Shown here: positions 12,044-22,545 of the stretch, in pieces
Position numbering within the stretch: the first letter of the stretch is position 1
Layout of the letters: every line of letters begins with the position of its first letter
NCBI GenBank assembly: GCA_021399435.1
Contig: JAJTUP010000054.1
Location: forward strand, 372,001 to 436,000
Source: Diaporthe sp. PMI_573
Lineage: Eukaryota; Ascomycota; Sordariomycetes; Diaporthales; Diaporthaceae
DNA: 64,000 nucleotides
Direction: 5' to 3'
Notes under the pieces: generated by a model
Databases searched by the model: none
Told to the model about the DNA's origin: nothing
Seen by the model: the letters and a program-made list of their open reading frames with translations, nothing else
Made by a program: the position numbers and the translations under genes

Positions 12044-13678
12044 GCCGTCCTCGAACGACTGGCCTACTTTAGCGCCCGCAAAGTGATTCCTAGATGACGA
12101 CGCCTCAACACGAATCGAAAGTGTCTCCGTGTCATTATTCCCGACGACACCTGCAGGTATTTCAGCGATGCGCAATGCTGACAGGCTGATTTTGCCAGAA
12201 GTACTGAGCAACTTCCCCTCTATCCAAGCCACAGTGACCTGACAAATGCCCCGAACACCCCGAATGCCCACCGAAGAGCGAGCTTTGTCGGCACCTCAGA
12301 TCCGTCTTGAACTCGGGAGAAAATCCTGTTCTAGACGGGTTGCCCGGACATCGTCCTTTACGGCGACGCCGAGAGCAATCCCTCGACAGGTGGTGCAGAA
12401 TCTGGCGGCAGAATGCTTTGGTAGATTGTAGGGATGGAGAAAGTGGTCTCCCGGGGGGTTGGTAAAGAAAAAGTCGGACCAACAAGTACACCTGCTCCCC
12501 CGAGCAGGTCGTAACAGTAAGCTGTACTAAAAAGTGCCGGCATCTCAGGGGCTCTCGGGTGTCCCCCCCCCCAGTGATGTTGCAATGGACGGACTATCAC
12601 AAATTGACCCGAAGACTTGTAATAAGCATACTTCTTGAGCATAACAAGGGTATCGAGTTCTCCGAGGTCAGACCAGCCGGCAGGAAGGCAGATGTTGGGA
12701 AACACCCCTGGCCTCACACCCCCCCCCCCAGCGTTCCACGCAAACCAAACAAAGCAAATGGGAACTCTCTGGCCGTGGCAAAGGCCTACATACTTCTAAG
12801 GGCGATCTAGAGGCCTAGACGAATAATCGAGTATCTACTGCTCTCTTCTACGCGTCCCAGTCTTGATCATGATTGTTTTTAGCGTAGCTGATACCTTCTC
12901 GTGTGTAAAGTCGTTGGCATTTGCTTTGAAATAGATATCGTTTTCGAATTGCAACACCTTTTTGCAGCTGATACACATGCCGTGCGCTGAATTGTGTCTC
13001 GCAAAGAAGCTACCGAGATCGAAAAAAATGAACGGACCAGGGACCTACAACAGAAGCTCAATAATGCCGAGGCGCAGATTCAAGTGCTCAGCCAAAAGTT
13101 CGCCCACCTACAGGGAAAAGAATAAAAGACATTTGCCCATGGACTCCACCATATGAAAAACACCCCTCCCACCATTTTCGGTTCTTCGCAGTGTGGATCT
13201 TCGACCTTCATACTCAATTACTGACGGAACATACTCCGTGCTGTGACAATTGATATCTGTCTCAATCTATATGTGAAAGGGAGAATCTCCTGGCTGACAA
13301 GGTCGTCCTTCTCCGTCTAGTTGGCGATGATCTTGTACAAAGATTGGTTACTCTTGAAAAGCAAATACGAGTCACGGTATCCCAGGACCCTAGCACACTC
13401 GGTCGCCAACATGAAGAGCTTGTCTCCTCGGTTCGGAACGAGAAATGTTTGACAGCGGTACAATACATAGACATTACAATAAATGAAAAGTTTATATCCT
13501 TTACACTAACAAATAATGTAAGATACTACAGTCTGAGATGGTCACAGTACTTAGGCTGGATGTTGTGCGTCTTGTCGCAAACGGAAACTCCTCGTGCCGC
13601 TCACGGTCCTCGCACATTTCCATCCCAACCTTGTCGGAAAGGCCGAGCTTGCCGACATCTACCAGGTCACCTACAAAG
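12044..13678. other. Post-breakpoint intergenic stretch with homopolymer C runs
   Basis: No gene supported. Two C runs (12563-12572 and 12719-12729) look like assembly-sensitive homopolymers. A 45-codon Glu/Lys/Gln-rich open segment at about 12990-13124 would form a coiled coil (RDLQQKLNNAEAQIQ), and another open segment lies at 13260-13420; neither can be assigned to a family and both may be scraps of one lost gene. Confidence 0.35.
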
Positions 13679-14359
13679 TTACCGCCTGCGTCTTTTAAAC
13701 TGTAATAACTTCGGATAGAAAGAAATAACAAGCTCTGTAATGGCCTTTCTCGCGAGATTAGCGGCAGCGAGGGTTGGTGTATCACTATTAGCTGTGGCAG
13801 AATGAGGGAAAGGAACTGGGTGCTGTGAGTGAGTAACGAGGTCGTGATGGTCTGTACGCCTCCTCTTCCTGCGACCTAACTCTGCTGGGCTGACATTATC
13901 ACGGTCAGCCCCTCTAATAAAGTCTTTCAGCTTCCCAAATCGGTGGCCGTTGTTATCACTGCCCTCGAGATGATTTAGAGCAGAACTGGTTGTGATATTC
14001 TTGCCGCTTTTGGTCTGATACAACGTGTGCTGACGCTTCTCATCACAGGGACGGCAAAACCACCACTCATCGCCAGTCTTTCTGACACCGTCGGGGTTCT
14101 GAATAACCTCTAGCAGCTTCTCCCCGAAGTGCCAGATGCCAGACTGTGTTGAAGAGCTCTTCCGTTTCGGCTGGGGGTCTGGCATCCATCTGGCGGCTAC
14201 AAACTGATGGCGCCGGCCTTTGACCGTGATACGTGGGAGGTCTTTGAGGGAACCAATAGCAAAGCGAGCTGTCGCGTCGTGAGTGTCAATTTGGCTCTGG
14301 ATGGATTGCGAGGAAGGCTGACGAGGCTGGCCAAGCAGCGAAAGGGCGTTTGTAGCCAT
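13679..14359 (-). mobile_element. hAT-like transposase N-terminal relic (BED-type finger)
   Basis: A 226-aa open frame on the minus strand. Its middle has the layout of fungal hAT N-termini: GIWHFGEKLLEVIQ, then WWFCRPCDEKRQHTLY with the Cys pair, then TTSSALNHLEG, the BED-finger region followed by a His-Leu. Basic, Arg-rich stretches follow, and the frame ends in a short KRRRR. The catalytic core that should come next is absent. A 10-base G run (14477-14486) lies upstream. A hAT C-terminal scrap lies 280 bp away on the opposite strand, so this area is a mosaic of hAT pieces. Function as a transposase is excluded by truncation; domestication of the finger domain is possible but unsupported. 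Confidence 0.5.
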
Positions 14360-14615
14360 GATGATGCCTACAGTACAGGTACACTCGATGATGAGACGCG
14401 ACGAAGCCTAAGATCAGAGGACGGCTACAACAAACAGCTCAACTGCAGAAAAGCTGACAGATTTGACTCCGGATGCGGGGGGGGGGCCAAATCGGCCTAA
14501 CGATCGACATAGGTTTCGGAGCAAAACAACAAAAATGGGCTCACGATCCTCAATACAGTGGGGCAAACAGAGTCACATGTGGGGCCGCCAGGTTAACGTC
14601 CATTTGTTTGGTTCG

Positions 14616-14703
14616 TTTGCAAGTCATTTGCATATAAATGTCCCTTGTTTGGCTTGCTGAAATGTCGGGCTTTGCGACTTTCATTTGGCAAATGACTTGC
14701 AAA
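14616..14703. repeat. Perfect 16-bp inverted repeat pair
   Basis: TTTGCAAGTCATTTGC at 14616-14631 is matched by its exact reverse complement at 14688-14703, separated by 56 bp. It directly precedes the hAT dimerisation-domain scrap. It could be a very short fold-back insertion or a remnant of transposon ends. Confidence 0.85.
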
Positions 14704-14886
14704 GGCTTGGTTTGCGTGGAACGCTGGCTGTCTATCCCTACAATGTCAGCAGAGACTGAAAGGTCGTTCAGTAGCGCGGGAAAGATGGTATCACCTTTAC
14801 GAACTCGTCTTGATCGACACACTATTGGGATGGCGCAGAGTATGCGGTCATGGAGCAGGGAGGGTATTGTCCTACCCTCATGGTAG
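14638..14886 (+). mobile_element. hAT transposase C-terminal dimerisation-domain scrap
   Basis: The open frame contains ERWLSIPTMSAETERSFSSA, then GKMVSPLRTRLDRHTIG and a MRSWSREG-like end. This is the family signature of the hAT C-terminal dimerisation region (a W-L..P..SAE.ER.FS core, then a helix with a conserved Leu and a final W). Upstream residues derive from the inverted repeat and are not transposase. The frame closes with TAG at 14884-14886. Nothing else of this transposase remains on the strand; the three CAATCCAACT boxes that follow probably belong to its terminus. Confidence 0.65.
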
Positions 14887-14952
14887 TGATGAGTGGGATC
14901 GGCGTTAAGACGTGAAGATCGGAGATATCCGTTGGTACGAAACAACCAACTG

Positions 14953-15045
14953 CAATCCAACTGAGAGCAGCCTCGTCCAACTTCAATCCAACTGAAATAT
15001 ACTTGGCCGGATGTCAATCCAACTGCGAGGAGGTACCAGTTGAGT
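14953..15045. repeat. Three CAATCCAACT boxes at exact 31-bp spacing
   Basis: CAATCCAACTG starts at 14953, 14984 and 15015, a constant 31-bp period, while the sequence between the boxes differs. An inverted, degenerate copy follows (AGTTGAATTGGTTG). Such spaced subterminal boxes are typical binding sites for hAT transposases; the position just after a hAT C-terminus fits a 3' end. Confidence 0.7.
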
Positions 15046-15495
15046 TGAATTGGTTGATTACGCACTCTGGGTTCACTCCCACTTGACCTATGCACTCTTT
15101 CTTCATCAGTCCCTTGACCTCCCCGAAACGCTCCTCTTTCAGGCTGAGGTGAGTACGGCAGGAGAAAGAAGACCTGCGTGCTCGCAGCGGAGCAGTATTC
15201 CCTTTATTTTCCATTCTCCGTGGAAGCTTGCATTATCCATCACCAGAATGGAAACTTCCCGCAAGGACGAAGCAGCACCCCCAAACCCAAGCCCCGCAGA
15301 CGCGTCAATGCAGCTGGGATTAACAAAGCTTCAGGGTTCGGGTTCGAGGAGGTCACTATATATTACTCATTCTTGGCCCCTAGACTTCCGCCTCGGACTA
15401 TTCTCCGCCATACTACAAGTCATATCCTACGCTTTCTGTCACAACGTCCCAGCACACAAGTGTCTAATCCAGCACAATATCTGAAGCTCACATAC

Positions 15496-16110
15496 ATGGC
15501 GTTGCGAAAACCATGTTGCCAATGCAGGGTGAAGGTGAGCGGCTGGATCCCTCGTCTCTGATCAATTGTTACTTTCCATCTTTTATCCCGTGAAATCACA
15601 AATCTCCCCTTCGTAAACACACCATGCTCTGTTGTTATTTCTACGTTCCATTATCGATCGCTATCTTAGGCAAGCATCACTAACCTCCACTTCGGCTATC
15701 CTCAGTGTCGAACTTGCCGCGGGACAAATCTGGTGCATCGATGCCCGGACTACACCTGTCCTAGACCTCCGAGAGGAGTCCACCGCAAGAGACCAAGTTT
15801 CCGAACAAGCGAAAATACAACTACCGTCTATACCTCTTTACAACGTTATGGAGGTCTACAACAGGCGCTTAGAAAAAGGACAGAGTCTCAGACTCAAGCC
15901 ACCACAGAGTTGCAGATGGGGGTCAATATTCTAGAAAAGTTACTTCATAATAATAATGTCATGACTAGAGACCTAAAAGAGCAACGAGAGAAGAATGAGA
16001 AAATAGAGAAGAAGGTTGCACAGTTGGAGAAGACGGTACAAGGTCTCTTGCAGAAGGTGGACCTGATCTTGTCTTGCGATCGCAATAAGCCATCGAATTC
16101 TGGTCCTTGA
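15496..16110 (+). CDS. Small Cys-rich, coiled-coil protein, two exons, 147 aa
   Basis: Exon 1 is 15496-15534, exon 2 15706-16110. Donor AAG|GTGAGC and acceptor CTCAG are in phase, and splicing joins KPCCQCRVK to CRTCRGTNLVHRC, creating one compact pattern CC-x-C-x3-C-x2-C-x8-C-x4-C with an internal His. That pattern only exists after splicing, which supports the model. A proline/arginine stretch follows, then a long Glu/Lys/Leu heptad-like region from about residue 75 (MTRDLKEQREKNEKIEKKV) predicting a coiled coil. ATG 15496 has a good fungal context; an upstream in-frame GTG is ignored. Likely a zinc-binding, oligomeric nuclear or cytosolic protein; I cannot name a family. No signal peptide is seen. 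Confidence 0.6.
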
Positions 16111-17109
16111 CAGGCCATGAAGGTGGTTGGCTTGGGGCTTAGGTGATCAGGGGTTGTCTCGATCGCAAAGTAAAAGAGGCGTTGCTTTCCTTTCAACCAT
16201 ATTCTTTTCGATTTCCCGTATCTCACCAACATACATTGCTAACAATAAATCAATGAACTTATGGCGTATAAAGAAGCTTCCTTCTGACGAATTTTCTTAT
16301 CTCTTGGATTGATGAGTCGACATTGTTCAAATTTATAACTTCGTGGGTCGTTGTTGCATTCTGGTTGGCGGCTTAATGTCTCCATTTCGAACCTGAGGGT
16401 TTTCAATGGGTTCCTCCTCATTTTAGGCAGTAACCGTACAACGTACGTATAGGCTTACTCACATTACTCAACTTGTCATTCTAGCCCTCTCTCTCTTAGC
16501 ACTTACTTCCCCCTGCGCCGGGCCGAGTGTTGCACAGCTACCACCCTCATCCCGAGTGTCCTTTGCCTGCAGATTGCCTTCCACCATCCTAGTCCGTCAT
16601 AAATCCCCTCGCAATGAGATTTCTGTGCTAGCTGAGCTTGTCTATTTCTCCTTGGCTGGCCCTCTCTGTGGGTGATGAGGAAATCATCTACATCAAGGAT
16701 GATTTAGACGTAGCCGCGAAGTCTGCTGGCTGGCTGACACATATCCTAAACTCGAGGACGAATTCGAAGACATTATTTTGAGACGTGGCTGACAGTATGG
16801 TAGTACCTGCAGGTCCAGCGTAATATAGTAAAAGTTAACTTCGAGATATTGTATCAATATTGCCAACCATGGACACTTTAGAAAACCTGATCAGTGGCCG
16901 TCATTACGAAGCTTCGCTGATGACGAATTGTGAAAGTGTAATTACGAGCAAGATTTCTCGTATCTCCTGAAACAGAGCAAACAGTAAACCCCTTTCTCCA
17001 CAAAGCCTAGTTGCCTTTTTACAATATCTCTAACTAATGGATGTCCGAATTTGCATAACTACACAAGTGATGTCCCAAGTCTACCACTCTCAACCTAAAC
17101 ATAGTTTTC
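16111..17109. other. No gene seen (16111-17109)
   Basis: AT-rich, densely stopped in all frames, with no motif recognised. Confidence 0.45.
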
Positions 17110-17573
17110 TTAATTCAAAACTCTAAAAAGCTTCCAGGGCAAAGATGATGCAGGTTTCCAGCTGGTGACGAGCTTAAGCGGGATCATCCCTAAAGACCAC
17201 ATGTCGACGGCACTGGTGTTGGCTAAGGGGAGGTTCAACAGCTCGGGAGATATGTAATGCCCTGTTCCTGTGAAGGTGGTCATGACGTCCGCATTGCGCT
17301 TCGCCTTCCCGAAGTCAGCGATTTTCGCAGCCAGACTCTGTTGTTCCACGTGGAGAAGGATATTGCCCGGCTTCAAGTCCCGGTGTACAATCCCTTTCGA
17401 ATGTATATGCTCGAGCCCCAGGCATATTTGCAGCAACAGTGTGGGGTAGATGGCCCCGTCAACCTCAAAGTTGGAAAGGTCGAGCGGAATCCACTACACC
17501 ATGAGCCATGGGGGCAGCTGGGGGTTCTCTGTTGTGATGAAATCGATAGCCTCCACCACATGTGGCTGGATTG
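17110..17573 (-). pseudogene. Protein kinase domain fragment with a nonsense codon
   Basis: The minus strand encodes the middle of a Ser/Thr kinase: EHIHSKGIVHRDLKPGNILL (catalytic loop), KIADFGKAK (DFG), TFTGTGHYISPELL (activation segment and APE-like end) and AVDMWSLGMIPLKLVTSWKP. Upstream, the same reading frame continues through HVVEAIDFITTENPQLPPW to WLMV-stop-WIPLDLSNFEVDG; the TAG at 17496-17494 interrupts a frame that is otherwise kinase-like on both sides, probably from GAG. The N-lobe (glycine loop, VAIK lysine) and the end of the C-lobe are missing. The 108-aa open part could still be transcribed but would lack ATP-binding residues. Confidence 0.75.
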
Positions 17574-17845
17574 TTTATTAGCGGCTGATTGAGTTGGCTC
17601 GGATCAACAGGAAGGAATACTAGAATTTGCATTGCAAATCTTTTTGCCATTTGGTTTCGTTAAGTGCAATTCACTTACGTTGAAGTGTTTCTAGGGGCTA
17701 AACAAATACAGCATACTCGGTACTGTAACTTGGTTTCATCTTCGATAAGTGCGCTTCTTCGTAATCTTGGACACTTTATCGCCATCCCGGGATGTTCTAT
17801 TGGGCTGGTAACGGTGTCCTCGGTTGTGATGGTATCGCATCGCAC

Positions 17846-19108
17846 TCAACCAAGCCTCATCGTTGCGGACGCGATCTGGCAAGTTTTCTTCCCACGCCTT
17901 GGGTCCTCACTCAGTCTCTGATCTTTCATTCGTCTCGCTGCTTTTCCAAAGTTGGCTTTGCGTCCTCCTCGACCTTTGATCTCGGTCAACTTCCTCTCGT
18001 GCCATTCACAAGAGCGCTGCTGTGTCCAGTGTGTGCGCGGGTTTATGTGTCCGTAGAAGACGTTTCCTCGCTTCTGTAGCGAGTGCTCTGGCGGTACTGC
18101 AACTCCCAGAGGTGGTTGAGAAGAACCCTCTTGTCTGTAAATAATTTTGTCAAAAGCAGAAGTGTCGTGGGTCCGCGCCAGGCGTTGCCGCTGCTTCTCA
18201 AGGGGTGGAATCCGTATGGCTGGCTGCAGTCCTCCATAGGCGGAGCTTGGAGTCTGTTGATCCTTTCTCGCCTTTACGGGCCCTGGATCGCGGCGCTGCT
18301 TCCAACCTATTTTGTCCCTTGTGCTTGATGGGCGCATGTTAGCGCTGTCCAGGATGGTCGGCTCCGCGAACGAAACTCTGAGTCCAGCTTTCCGAGGATG
18401 GTTGTTGCTTCCATCTCCATGTGCGATTGTAACAGGTCCGAAATCAAGACCACCATCATTAAGTGGGCACTGAGTTTGGTTTGTATCAAATCGAGTCGTC
18501 TGCTCTGCTGTCTTCCTTTGATCCCTGGCTGGATATGAGAAACGGCGGTTTCCATTTGGCAAGGGGAAGCCAGAGTTTGGGACGGTCAGACTGCCATTTG
18601 ATGGGTTCCTCGTATCGAGTTTTCGTTTCAAAACCCTTGGGTTAGGCCCGCCAGTTTCTGGAGAGGCTATACGCCTTTTCTTCCCTGAAGGACTCCTTGG
18701 AGGCTCTGGGTGAACCTTTCGCAATATAAACGAGTTTATTGTGAAATGAGAGCCTTTGTGAATACTTTGATTCAATGTAGGTCGGCTGCTGACACTGGTC
18801 TTAGTGCACTTTGCTTTTGAAGCCGTAGACAAGAAGGCTGGTCTGGCTGCAACAGACTTTCTTGCAGTAATCTCTGCGTCCACTGCTCCTGCTGTGCGAC
18901 TCCTGTTTAGGTACGATGGGTCTGAAGGATGCTGTTTGTCGATGCTTTTATACAAATCGGGTGAGACGGCACCACGAAGGTGAAAAGGACATGCCGGATA
19001 GCCGCTGGCAACAGACTCTTTGCAGCCGGGGGCCGTGCACGGTAGCTTTTCTACCGGAGACATTTCCTCGGCGCTCAGCAAGAATGGATTGCCTGAGGAT
19101 TCGATCAT
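17846..19108 (-). CDS. Hypothetical protein, 420 aa, N-terminal Cys/His cluster
   Basis: A single long frame from ATG 19108. I do not recognise the family. Seen: a short cluster near residues 24-42, C-x4-C-x10-C-x2-H (PCTAPGCKES then YPACPFH), which could bind zinc; a long Ser/Arg/Pro-rich, presumably disordered middle with basic KKRR and KRK patches; and a more ordered C-terminal region from about residue 325 (SAFDKIIYRQEG, then HINPRTHWTQQRSCEWHE, then RGGRKANFGKAARRM) that looks conserved in character. The final residues (RGKKTCQIASATMRLG) look unlike this, so a 3' intron may have been read through. Probably nuclear. The promoter contains a GATAAGG...CCTTATC near-palindrome (about 19235) and a GTT/GCT microsatellite near 19170. 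Confidence 0.55.
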   Translation of the reverse strand: MIESSGNPFLLSAEEMSPVEKLPCTAPGCKESVASGYPACPFHLRGAVSPDLYKSIDKQHPSDPSYLNRSRTAGAVDAEITARKSVAARPAFLSTASKAKCTKTSVSSRPTLNQSIHKGSHFTINSFILRKVHPEPPRSPSGKKRRIASPETGGPNPRVLKRKLDTRNPSNGSLTVPNSGFPLPNGNRRFSYPARDQRKTAEQTTRFDTNQTQCPLNDGGLDFGPVTIAHGDGSNNHPRKAGLRVSFAEPTILDSANMRPSSTRDKIGWKQRRDPGPVKARKDQQTPSSAYGGLQPAIRIPPLEKQRQRLARTHDTSAFDKIIYRQEGSSQPPLGVAVPPEHSLQKRGNVFYGHINPRTHWTQQRSCEWHERKLTEIKGRGGRKANFGKAARRMKDQRLSEDPRRGKKTCQIASATMRLG

Positions 19109-19929
19109 AGTGTCGCCCGCTCCGATACGTGTAGAGGATGTGTGAAAAGAGTTGTAAAAAGGATGTTGTTGATGTTGTTGCTGCTGCTGCAGTGCAAGTG
19201 CGTTCGAGGGTCGCGCTTAAATTCCCGGAGTGGGAAATTTTCAGATAAGGGCCTTATCGGTCTCAGCACGGGTTAGGGTCGGGACGGCCCTAATGGCAAT
19301 ATATGATAGGTGTACTGCAAGTCCACTACCTGACCATGTGAGTTCTGTGTGACATTAACACCGGATATGGCTTCACTAGGCGATTGGAGCTGTCCATAAA
19401 GAACCGAATTGCTTGAGTGCCTATGTAGATGCGGCCGGAGTCAAGGTAATCATTCAATATAACAGATGTATTTGCACTGGGCGATGGCCCTTTTCGACTG
19501 ACACTTTGGGTAGCGGAGGCCGATTCGGTATCGTTTCGTGCCTGCATTCGTTTGCTAACAACTGTATTCTTCATCTCCCTTCACCTTCTCATCCACCGAG
19601 CTCTTGTTGCAGCGTGTGCGTTTTGGTAGCATCGCGCGTCCATTCTCGTCTTCACCAACCTCATCCCGCGCATGTTTGAGTGGCTTGGCGGCTTCGTCCG
19701 AGGATGGGCGGACACCGCCTCGTTTGGCTGGACCCTTGTCAGCCTTAACTACGTCAAGCGTTATGAGCCTGTGCCTCACGCGAGTGATATGTCTAGTGAA
19801 GACATCCGTATTAAACTTCTGAAGGCAGACACTTGACGACTTTTAGATGGTCAACAGTCATCTATACGCGAGTACAGAGCTAGATAAGTACTCATACATA
19901 TTTTAACTATCCATCTGCCATCTGTGCCT
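19109..19929. other. No clear gene (19109-19929)
   Basis: It holds the promoter of the 420-aa gene and a weak minus-strand Lys/Arg-rich frame (19555-19779, with LPKRTRCNKSS) that has no partner exon I can define. Confidence 0.35.
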
Positions 19930-20151
19930 TTATCGCGGCCTGTTGGAAGCGGGGCCGTGCGAGGACGAGGAGGAAGAGGAAACCTGGTCGCCCTGCGAGG
20001 AAGAAGCGTTGTAAACCCCGTAGACGATGTTCGACTTGACCACACCGATGGGGGAGGAGTAGCGGAGGACCTCGTTCCAGTTGTTCTGGGCACCGCCTTG
20101 CGGCGAGGGCCTCGAAGTTCCGGAACCGGACGCATAGTTTTGGTATGACAT
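19930..20151 (-). CDS. Small hypothetical protein, 73 aa, Ser-rich tail
   Basis: MSYQNYASGSGTS opens a frame that passes through ordered residues (NNWNEVLRYSSPIGVVKSN, then IVYGVYNASS) and ends in a Ser run and a basic tail. Composition is protein-like and there is no long competing frame. It has no signal peptide or membrane segment. It could be one exon of a larger gene. Confidence 0.35.
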   Translation of the reverse strand: MSYQNYASGSGTSRPSPQGGAQNNWNEVLRYSSPIGVVKSNIVYGVYNASSSQGDQVSSSSSSSHGPASNRPR

Positions 20152-20438
20152 GTTGGTGCTGTAAGAGGGATATGTTTAGCTGGTAGTCTTCTTACAGTTT
20201 CAAGGGCGTTACCTGGTAAGTGTCTGGGAACAATGTGATTGAATTCTAACCTTCGACAATGAAGTTTGAACGGAATGCGACATACTATAGGAGGGATTTG
20301 TTTGAAAAAAACGTTTGAAGAAGGCTATGCTCGGTAATTCGTGGCGAGCCTGTGCGTTGGCCTGGGAGCCCCAACCGGCCTAAATAAGAGATCGGAGATT
20401 CGTACAACCATATTCAGAGGGGGCACACAATCACCTTA

Positions 20439-20636
20439 CTAAGCAGCTGCAGCCAATGAGATTCCGGGGCCGTATCCTTCCTCTACGCAATCCCTGGCGT
20501 CAGTACCCTCGCCGTCCAAGCCCGCCCCCACAAAGTTGACCCTGAAGGCATTGCCCTCAGTGTAAACGCCGTGCTCACAAAATGGATGCAAACTTAATTT
20601 CATGGTTCTTCTACTATCCTTTGGCTTCGGCCACAC
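20439..20636 (-). other. Possible coding scrap
   Basis: About 50 codons (LSLHPFCEHGVYTEGNAFRV, then DARDCVEEGYGPGIS) look protein-like with two Cys, but the start and the upstream exon are missing. It may be the tail of a small secreted protein or a chance frame. Confidence 0.2.
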
Positions 20637-21192
20637 TGTGTTTTTTTATCAACTGTTTATTGGTCTGTCTGCTGTCTGCTCAGCCTTCTGACTGCTCTTC
20701 AGCAGCCCTGAGCTCATGCACAAAGACCACCGAGACGGGGCACCGGGGGGCTCTCGCATCGCGGCGATTGTACCGCCCTAACCCTCATATCTTGAACCAA
20801 TCAATTAAATGAACCCTTCAAATGAACCCTAGCCCTGTAATGAACTCTACAGGGGAGAAAAGGCGGGACTAAAAAGGAACCCTTCTTACACACTTCAGGG
20901 TGGGTCCGCTAGGGCGGAAAATGAACCCTTTTGCCGCTGCGCTCTGGTCCAGAGTAGAAATGTCATGTTGTCCGCCGCGTCCGCAGACTGGCTCATGGCT
21001 GAGAATACGTGCTCCCAGGTTTTTCTCCCAGGTTCTGCGCGAGCGCCGTCACATTTGCCTGCAGGAAGAGCAGCATCAAGCGCTCGAGATCGTATGCGTT
21101 GCGGCTGTGGGTCTCGAACGGGAACGGATCCACATCTTTGCGGGCCGGGACCTCGATCCCGTATGAGGTGTAAATACATTCCTCCATCGAGC

Positions 21193-22221
21193 TTAGGTTC
21201 GAGTTGATGTTTCAGAGCCGCTGTCATGATCCCATTTGTTGTTATTATTGTCTTCACCATCTAAGTAGATGGTAACATTTCCGCTGTTCTCGTTCTTACC
21301 AACATTTCGGCGTTGTTGTTTTTGCTTGACCTGACTTCGCGGCATCACGTCCAGAGCCTTATGAGGATTCCACAGGCCAATACCAGCACGCCGAGGGAGG
21401 ACTTTGAGGCCCAGGAGGCATGTTTGTACACACATCCCATCCTCACCGTGGAAGGGTGTACCCTCGGTATCAAATTGTTGCTTTGCATAAATAATGCGTT
21501 CCCAGAAGGCCGTGAGAGATTGAAGCTGCGTACGGACCTTCACAAATTGTTTGTAGTCTTTCTTCATTAGTCTATTGATCTCAACTTCTGCTTCAGTCGC
21601 TGTCTTTTTAAGCACCTCTCGAATGGCATCAACCTCAGTAGGCGTCAGTGTGCACTCTAGGGGATCATCGGAGCTATCGTGCACCCATTGTTTTGCAAGG
21701 TCAATTTCATTGCTGACGGGTGGGTCTCCTTTTTTTTTGTACGGAGGGAGCTCGAATATGCTTGGGTCACTTCTCGACGACATATTGCATTGGAAGTATT
21801 TCCTTCGCATGTCAGTCTCTGACGGCAAATTCTCCTCGGCGACAGAGGGAGTGGCCTTAACCCTTTGAATTGCAGCAGTACGGTTTCCAGGGGACATTTC
21901 TCGCTGCTGGGCTATGTAGTTAAGTAGGTCCTCTATTTTCAGCACGTCAACGTCTGTACGGCTATGTCTCTTTTCCAAAGACCTTTGAATCTCCTGAGCC
22001 AGCGTTTTTGCCACACTCAGTTCGTCTAGCATTACACAGGTCCATGCTAGATTAATCTGGCAGGTGATGGTATGAGGGTGATCTTGTCGCTCCATTATCT
22101 GTAATGTTGGAACCAATATGTCTCTTGCCTCGGTGTACTTCTTCTGATTGAAGTAGATTGACCCGAGATTATTTCCAATGGAAAGTTTGTCAGGGTTACC
22201 AAAAGATTCCTTGAATTTTTA
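21193..22221 (-). pseudogene. TPR-repeat protein, C-terminal relic
   Basis: The frame carries tetratricopeptide repeats of the kinesin-light-chain style: NPDKLSIGNNLGSIYFNQKK, YTEARDILVPTLQ, then HPHTITCQINLAWTCVMLDE with ELSVAKTLAQEIQ. This is followed by about 200 residues of charged, unrecognised sequence (for example TLTPTEVDAIREVLKK) and a hydrophilic C-terminus. Just upstream of KFKESFGNPDK the frame meets a TAA, so either an intron ends there or the rest of the protein is gone; I see no NB-ARC or NACHT domain upstream. In fungi this repeat type commonly forms the sensor end of NLR-like proteins, so an NLR remnant is possible but not shown. Confidence 0.55.
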
Positions 22222-22545
22222 TAGTTTTACTGGAGATACTTGCTAAGCTTTTAAAGCCCTATGGATACTATAAACATAAAGTCGTCATACCAAGGCATCT
22301 ATAGTAGGCCGCTCTTGGAGAAAGATAAAAATAGACGTAGCATACATGTTACCCTTAGGATCTGGATGAGTGTCAGCAGTGCGAGCGTCTGGCGGCGGCG
22401 TGTTTAACTGCTGATTCTTTGTTAAGCTTTGGCTGCGGGTCTTACGTGCGCATCAAACGCGGGGTCGAAGTAATTATCACACTAAATGCTTCCGAAAGTA
22501 GGGAAAGCCCACGGGTAACCACTTTTTCTACTCGTCAGAGCCTTT

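Noticed and set aside
20815..20935. GAACCCT/CCCTAG repeats suggesting telomeric sequence
   Set aside because: Only scattered, irregular GAACCC units; no TTAGGG array.
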